Shown: positions 60,407 to 64,000 of the stretch, piece by piece
Numbering within the stretch: the first letter of the stretch is position 1
Layout of the letters: each line of letters starts with the position of its first letter
Assembly: GCA_020849325.1 (NCBI GenBank)
Contig: JADLGL010000036.1
Coordinates: 1-64,000, forward strand
Direction of reading: 5' to 3'
DNA length: 64,000 nucleotides
Source: Bauldia sp.
GTDB taxonomy: Bacteria > Pseudomonadota > Alphaproteobacteria > Rhizobiales > Kaistiaceae
The notes under the pieces: model-generated
What the model was told of the DNA's origin: nothing
Database searches by the model: none
Seen by the model: only the letters and a program-made list of their open reading frames with translations
Program-made: the position numbers and the translations under genes

Positions 60407-61891
60407 GTGACCGACACCACACCCGCCCGGCGCGCCGCGCCGCTCACCAGCTTTGCCGACGAGGCGCGCATCGCGCTCGTGAACCTTGCCGAGCGCGCGA
60501 CCGGCATCGCCTCGCCGACGGTCCGGCTCGGCGTCACCGGCCTTTCGCGCGCCGGAAAGACGGTGTTCATCACCGCCCTCGTCCACAATCTCGTCCACGG
60601 CGGCCGGCTGCCGCTGTTCCGCGCCTATGCTTCCGGACGCGTCACCGGCGCCACGCTGGAACCCCAGCCCGACGACGCGGTGCCGCGCTTCGACTACGAG
60701 AAGCACGTGGCCGACATGGTCGAGAAGCGCATCTGGCCGGATTCGACCTACCGGATCAGCGAGCTCCGGCTCACGATCGCCTACGAATCCGCGACTTTCT
60801 TCGGCCGGCGCCTCGGCCGTGGCAAGCTCAACGTCGACATCGTCGACTATCCCGGCGAATGGCTCCTCGACCTGCCGCTCCTCGGGAAAGGTTTCGCCGA
60901 ATGGTCGGCCGAGACGACCGCCCGCGCGGCCGAAACCTCGCGGCACGGCACCGGCGACGCCTGGCTGGCGCGGCTCCGCGCCATCGACCCCGACGCGCCG
61001 GCCGACGAGACGCTCGCCCGCGAGCTCGCCGCGCTCTTCACCGCGTATCTGAAGGCCTGCCGCGACGACCGCCGGTCGCTGTCGACGCTGCCGCCCGGCC
61101 GCTTCCTGATGCCGGGGGACCTCGAAGGCTCGCCCGCCCTCACCTTCTCGCCGCTCGTCCGCACCGGCAGCCTCGCGCCGCCGCGCGGCTCGCTCGCCGC
61201 GATGATGGCGCGGCGTTACGAGGCCTACAAATCGGTCGTCGTGAAACCGTTCTTCCGCGAGCATTTCACCCGTCTCGACCGGCAGATCGTGCTCGTCGAC
61301 GCGCTCCAGGCGCTCAATGCCGGCCCGGCCGCGCTCCTCGACCTCGAAACCGCGCTCGGCGAGATCCTCGCCTGCTTCCGCCCGGGCCGGGGCAATTTCC
61401 TGTCGCGGCTGGTGTCGCGGCGGATCGACCGCATCCTTCTCGCCGCGACCAAGGCCGACCACCTCCACCACCGCGACCACGACCGCCTCGAAGCGATCCT
61501 CGAGCGTCTCCTCGCGCGCGTGATCGAGCGGGCGAAGATCAGCGGCGTCGGGCTCGAGGCGATCGCGCTCGCCTCCGTCCGCGCGACCCGCGAGGGCACG
61601 GTCGTCTCCGGCGGCGAGCGGCTGCCGAGCATCATCGGCACGCCCATGAAGGGCGAGGTGCTGAACGGCGAAACCTTCAACGGCCGGAACGAGGTCGCCC
61701 TCTTCCCCGGCGATCTTCCGGACGATCCCGACGAGCCCTTCCGCGAGGCCGACGACGAACCGCCTCCCGTCCGCTTCATCCGCTTCCGCCCGCCGCCGCT
61801 CGAAAAGACCGCCGAGGGCGTGACGCTGTCGCTGCCGCACATCCGGCTCGACCGCGCGCTCGATTACCTCATCGGGGACCGCCTCGCATGA
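60407..61891 (+). CDS. ycjX: YcjX-like P-loop protein
   Basis: A 494-residue P-loop GTPase-like protein of the DUF463/YcjX family. Walker A is at residues 45-52 (GLSRAGKT), preceded by RLGVTG. Characteristic segments include KLNVDIVDYPGEWLLDLPLL, MARRYEAYKSVVVKPFFREH, RQIVLVDALQALNAGP and LLAATKADHLHHRDHDRLEA. The family is linked to stress responses in enterobacteria (phage-shock regulon), but no pspABC genes are seen here. It starts at GTG 60407 and overlaps the next gene by 4 bp (ATGA), the typical ycjX-ycjF pairing. Confidence 0.9.
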   Translation: MTDTTPARRAAPLTSFADEARIALVNLAERATGIASPTVRLGVTGLSRAGKTVFITALVHNLVHGGRLPLFRAYASGRVTGATLEPQPDDAVPRFDYEKHVADMVEKRIWPDSTYRISELRLTIAYESATFFGRRLGRGKLNVDIVDYPGEWLLDLPLLGKGFAEWSAETTARAAETSRHGTGDAWLARLRAIDPDAPADETLARELAALFTAYLKACRDDRRSLSTLPPGRFLMPGDLEGSPALTFSPLVRTGSLAPPRGSLAAMMARRYEAYKSVVVKPFFREHFTRLDRQIVLVDALQALNAGPAALLDLETALGEILACFRPGRGNFLSRLVSRRIDRILLAATKADHLHHRDHDRLEAILERLLARVIERAKISGVGLEAIALASVRATREGTVVSGGERLPSIIGTPMKGEVLNGETFNGRNEVALFPGDLPDDPDEPFREADDEPPPVRFIRFRPPPLEKTAEGVTLSLPHIRLDRALDYLIGDRLA

Positions 61892-62940
61892 CCGGCGAGG
61901 ACCGCCGCCGGCCGACGGCTTTCGACCTGTCGCGCGTCCGCCTCGCGGACGAAGCTGACGAGGCCGCGCCCGAGGTTTCCGCCATCCCGGTCGTGGTGGA
62001 GGAGGCGGACCCGTTCGCCGACACCGCCGCCCTCCCCGCGCCGGTGCCGCCGCGCCACCGGAAACACCGGTGGTCGCGCCTGTTCTTCGCCGGCGTCGGC
62101 GGCCTCGTGGCGCTCGCCCTCGGCCTCGCCGTCGACGACCTCGTCCGCGCGCTGTTCGACCGGACCGGGTGGCTCGGCTGGCTCGGCGTGGCGCTCACGG
62201 CAATCGCCGTCCTCGCGCTCCTCGTCCTCGCCGCGCGCGAGGTCGTCGGCCTCTTCCGGCTCCGGCGCATCGCCGACATCCAGAAGAAGGCCACCGAGGC
62301 GGTCGAGACCGACGACCGCGCGACCGCGCGGGAGGCGTGCCGCGAACTGGTCGACCTCTATGGCGGCCGGCCGGAGATGGCCCGCGGTCGCCGCGCGCTG
62401 TCGGGCCACCTCCGCGAGATCATCGACGGCCGCGATCTCATCGGCCTTGCCGAAACCGAGCTGCTTGCGAGCCTCGACGACGCGGCGCGGCGGCTGGTGA
62501 TGAACTCGGCGAAGCGCGTCTCGGTCGTCACGGCGATCTCGCCGCGCGCCCTCGTCGACGTCCTCTTCGTACTCACCGAAATCCTCCGCCTGATCCGGCG
62601 GCTCTCGACGCTTTACGGCGGCCGGCCGGGCGTCTTCGGCTTCATCAGCCTGACGCGGCGGGCGCTCGGGCATCTGGCGATCACCGGCGGCATGGCGGCC
62701 GGCGAATCGATGATCCAGCAGATCCTCGGCCACGGCATCGCCGCCCGCATTTCGGCGCGGCTCGGCGAAGGCGTGATCAACGGCATCCTCACCGCCCGCG
62801 TCGGCCTCGCCGCCATCGACGTCTGCCGCCCCCTCCCCTTCGTCGAAGCAAAACCGCCGCGCCTCGCCGACATCGTGCGGGAACTCACGCGCCGCGAGGA
62901 CAGGCCGGCCGGGGCCGAGGACGGCGCCGAACCCGGGTAG
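61888..62940 (+). CDS. ycjF: YcjF-like membrane protein (DUF697)
   Basis: A 350-residue inner-membrane protein of the YcjF/TIGR01620 family. A charged N-terminus of about 65 residues (FDLSRVRLADEADEAAPEVS) precedes two transmembrane helices (about 70-90 and 100-120). A cytosolic part with the DUF697 domain follows (VMNSAKRVSVVTAISPRALV, RALGHLAITGGMAAGESMIQ). It is translationally coupled to ycjX. The role is unknown; homologues are co-regulated with membrane-stress genes. It converges on the amidotransferase gene, with an imperfect hairpin between. Confidence 0.88.
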   Translation: MTGEDRRRPTAFDLSRVRLADEADEAAPEVSAIPVVVEEADPFADTAALPAPVPPRHRKHRWSRLFFAGVGGLVALALGLAVDDLVRALFDRTGWLGWLGVALTAIAVLALLVLAAREVVGLFRLRRIADIQKKATEAVETDDRATAREACRELVDLYGGRPEMARGRRALSGHLREIIDGRDLIGLAETELLASLDDAARRLVMNSAKRVSVVTAISPRALVDVLFVLTEILRLIRRLSTLYGGRPGVFGFISLTRRALGHLAITGGMAAGESMIQQILGHGIAARISARLGEGVINGILTARVGLAAIDVCRPLPFVEAKPPRLADIVRELTRREDRPAGAEDGAEPG

Positions 62941-62991
62941 TCTGGCGGTTCGACGCATTCGGATCGTTCCCGGAGCGACTCCTGGTCTTCG

Positions 62992-63013
62992 CCTCTCCCC
63001 GAACGGGGCGAGG
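62992..63013. terminator. Hairpin between ycjF and the amidotransferase gene
   Basis: CCTCTCCCC pairs with GGGGCGAGG (one mismatch) around a GAAC loop, 52 bp after the ycjF stop and 62 bp before the end of the converging gene. It has no U-tract, so terminator function is only suggested. Confidence 0.4.
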
Positions 63014-63074
63014 GAAACGGGCGATCCCATCGAGCCTGTGACGCCGACGGACATCATCCCAAATGCGCCGGTCA

Positions 63075-63776
63075 CTAGCCGGGCAAAGCGGCGAGCCAGT
63101 AGCGGATGACCTCGGCACCGAGCTCCGCCGTCTTCGGCCCGAACTTCGCCGTGTCCGCACGGATCGCGCGCGGGTCGATCCGCGCCGCCGCGAGTTCCGC
63201 GGTGTGACCGACGAGCCATTGCTCGACGCGGACGGGGTCGAGCTCGATGTGGAACTGGAGAGCGAGGACGTGCCTGCCGATCGAAAACGCCTGGTTGGGG
63301 CAGACGGCGGTCTCGGCAAGGCAGGTGGCGCCCGGCGGCAGCGCCGCCACGTCGCCATGCCAGTGGAGGACAGGCTGCTCGGCGAAGGACCGGAGCACCG
63401 ACCGTCGGCCGGCATCGGTCAGCCGGATCGGCCCCCAGCCGATTTCCTTCTCGTTGCCGGCAACGACCCTGGCTCCCAGCGCGGCGGCGATCATCTGGTG
63501 GCCGAGGCAGATGCCGAGCGTCGGGCGGCCGGCATCGAGCCGGGCGCGGATCGCCTCGATCTCGTCGACGATGAACGGATAGAGCTCCGCCTCGTAGACG
63601 CCGATCGGCCCGCCGAGAACGATGAGGAGATCGGACGAGTTCGTCCCCCGCCCCGGAAACGCGCCGACCCCGAGGTCGTGCGTCTCGATCGCGTATCCCG
63701 CCTCCTCCAGCACCGGCGTGAGAATGCCGAGGTCTTCGAAGGCGATGTGACGGAGGACGAGGCAGGTCTTGGCCAT
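63075..63776 (-). CDS. Class I glutamine amidotransferase (GMP-synthase-like)
   Basis: A 233-residue cytosolic protein with the GATase 1 fold. The nucleophile is Cys90 in LGICLGHQM, and the catalytic His-Glu pair lies in LQFHIELDP near residue 175. It resembles stand-alone GuaA-like amidotransferases (often annotated as glutamine amidotransferase, YfeJ type), which lack a synthase domain. The acceptor substrate is unknown; some homologues hydrolyse gamma-glutamyl compounds. It lies 78 bp downstream of murC on the same strand, interrupting the usual murC-murB neighbourhood. Confidence 0.88.
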   Translation of the reverse strand: MAKTCLVLRHIAFEDLGILTPVLEEAGYAIETHDLGVGAFPGRGTNSSDLLIVLGGPIGVYEAELYPFIVDEIEAIRARLDAGRPTLGICLGHQMIAAALGARVVAGNEKEIGWGPIRLTDAGRRSVLRSFAEQPVLHWHGDVAALPPGATCLAETAVCPNQAFSIGRHVLALQFHIELDPVRVEQWLVGHTAELAAARIDPRAIRADTAKFGPKTAELGAEVIRYWLAALPG

Positions 63777-63854
63777 TCCGCACCATCACCCTTCCCGGCC
63801 ACGACGCAAGGGGCGTTGGGGACATGGCCCGTATCGCGCCGGCGCCCGGACCTT

Positions 63855-64000
63855 TCAGCCGGGTAGCGCCGCGAGGTCCTTCGGCAGGCTGTTCGCCCAC
63901 TGGGTGATGTTGCCGGCGCCGAGGAGGACGACGTAGTCGCCCGGCTTCGCCGCCAGCGCGATCTCCTGCGCCAGCGTTTCCGGTCCCGCGAGCGGCCGCG
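63855..64000 (-). CDS. murC: UDP-N-acetylmuramate--L-alanine ligase, C-terminal fragment
   Basis: The last 48 codons of murC; the gene continues beyond the window edge. The visible part reads [20 protein letters not shown] then [20 protein letters not shown], the conserved C-terminal MurC segment with GAGNITQWA, and ends LAALPG followed by TGA at 63855-63857. MurC adds the first amino acid of the peptidoglycan stem. It is on the same strand as murB, ddlB and ftsQAZ but is separated from murB by 5.3 kb. Confidence 0.92.
   Translation of the reverse strand, partial: RPLAGPETLAQEIALAAKPGDYVVLLGAGNITQWANSLPKDLAALPG

Overview
The window looks like chromosomal DNA of a high-GC alphaproteobacterium, most probably of the order Hyphomicrobiales (Rhizobiales). 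The evidence is a circularly permuted two-piece tmRNA gene, an SspB-alpha adaptor, a double cold-shock-domain protein, a long FtsZ with an extended linker, a ddlB-ftsQ-ftsA-ftsZ-lpxC-bamD-recN run, DUF4169 and RHH_4 small proteins, a DksA that has lost most zinc-binding cysteines, and CtrA-type TTAA-N7-TTAA boxes. I cannot name a genus. No rRNA, CRISPR array, integrase or insertion sequence was found.

Layout. 0-9.5 kb: a DHA2 drug exporter, NhaA, an odd aldolase-like/Dabb fusion, a DHFR-like reductase, tRNA-Glu, a glyoxalase-family protein, a double cold-shock protein, a DUF192 protein, two unknown genes, a broken HEPN-domain gene and thyA. 9.5-20.1 kb: a composite palindromic repeat, the tmRNA gene (ssrA) directly followed by sspB, the adaptor that delivers tmRNA-tagged proteins to ClpXP, then fumC, a CcdB toxin with a hybrid HTH-CcdA antitoxin, DUF4169, RHH_4, a long AsmA protein, a UvrD/PcrA helicase and a HicAB module touching the helicase stop codon. 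20.2-30 kb: a DrrAB-type ABC exporter, a structured gene-free stretch, ligA, a double PRC-barrel protein, an M24 aminopeptidase, an unrecognised secreted protein with 14-residue repeats, and a TetA-like exporter.

30-39 kb is the division and envelope cluster, all on the minus strand (recN, bamD, lpxC, ftsZ, ftsA, ftsQ, ddlB), with a near-consensus CtrA box upstream of ddlB. The cluster is opened up: murB lies at 57.5-58.5 kb and the end of murC at 63.9 kb. The DNA between ddlB and murB (39-57.5 kb) is accessory in character. It holds a LuxR-type regulator, a membrane protein, a 1432-residue double von Willebrand A protein, then an operon of ABC ATPase, ABC-2 permease, inactive site-2-protease-like protein, second permease and periplasmic-binding protein, preceded by two identical 16-bp palindromes 60 bp apart. 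After it come a second periplasmic-binding protein, a cyclase-ATPase-TPR signalling protein, a LivJ-type binding protein and a divergent Crp/Fnr regulator with an intact cyclic-nucleotide cassette.

57.5-64 kb: murB, dksA, a FlgN-like protein behind a perfect CtrA consensus, sixA, the ycjX-ycjF pair, a class I glutamine amidotransferase and the 3' end of murC. Three toxin-like modules (HEPN remnant, CcdAB, HicAB) sit directly against core genes (thyA, fumC, uvrD). A palindromic repeat of about 95-100 bp recurs three times in full and twice as a half-element, usually touching or close to stop codons.
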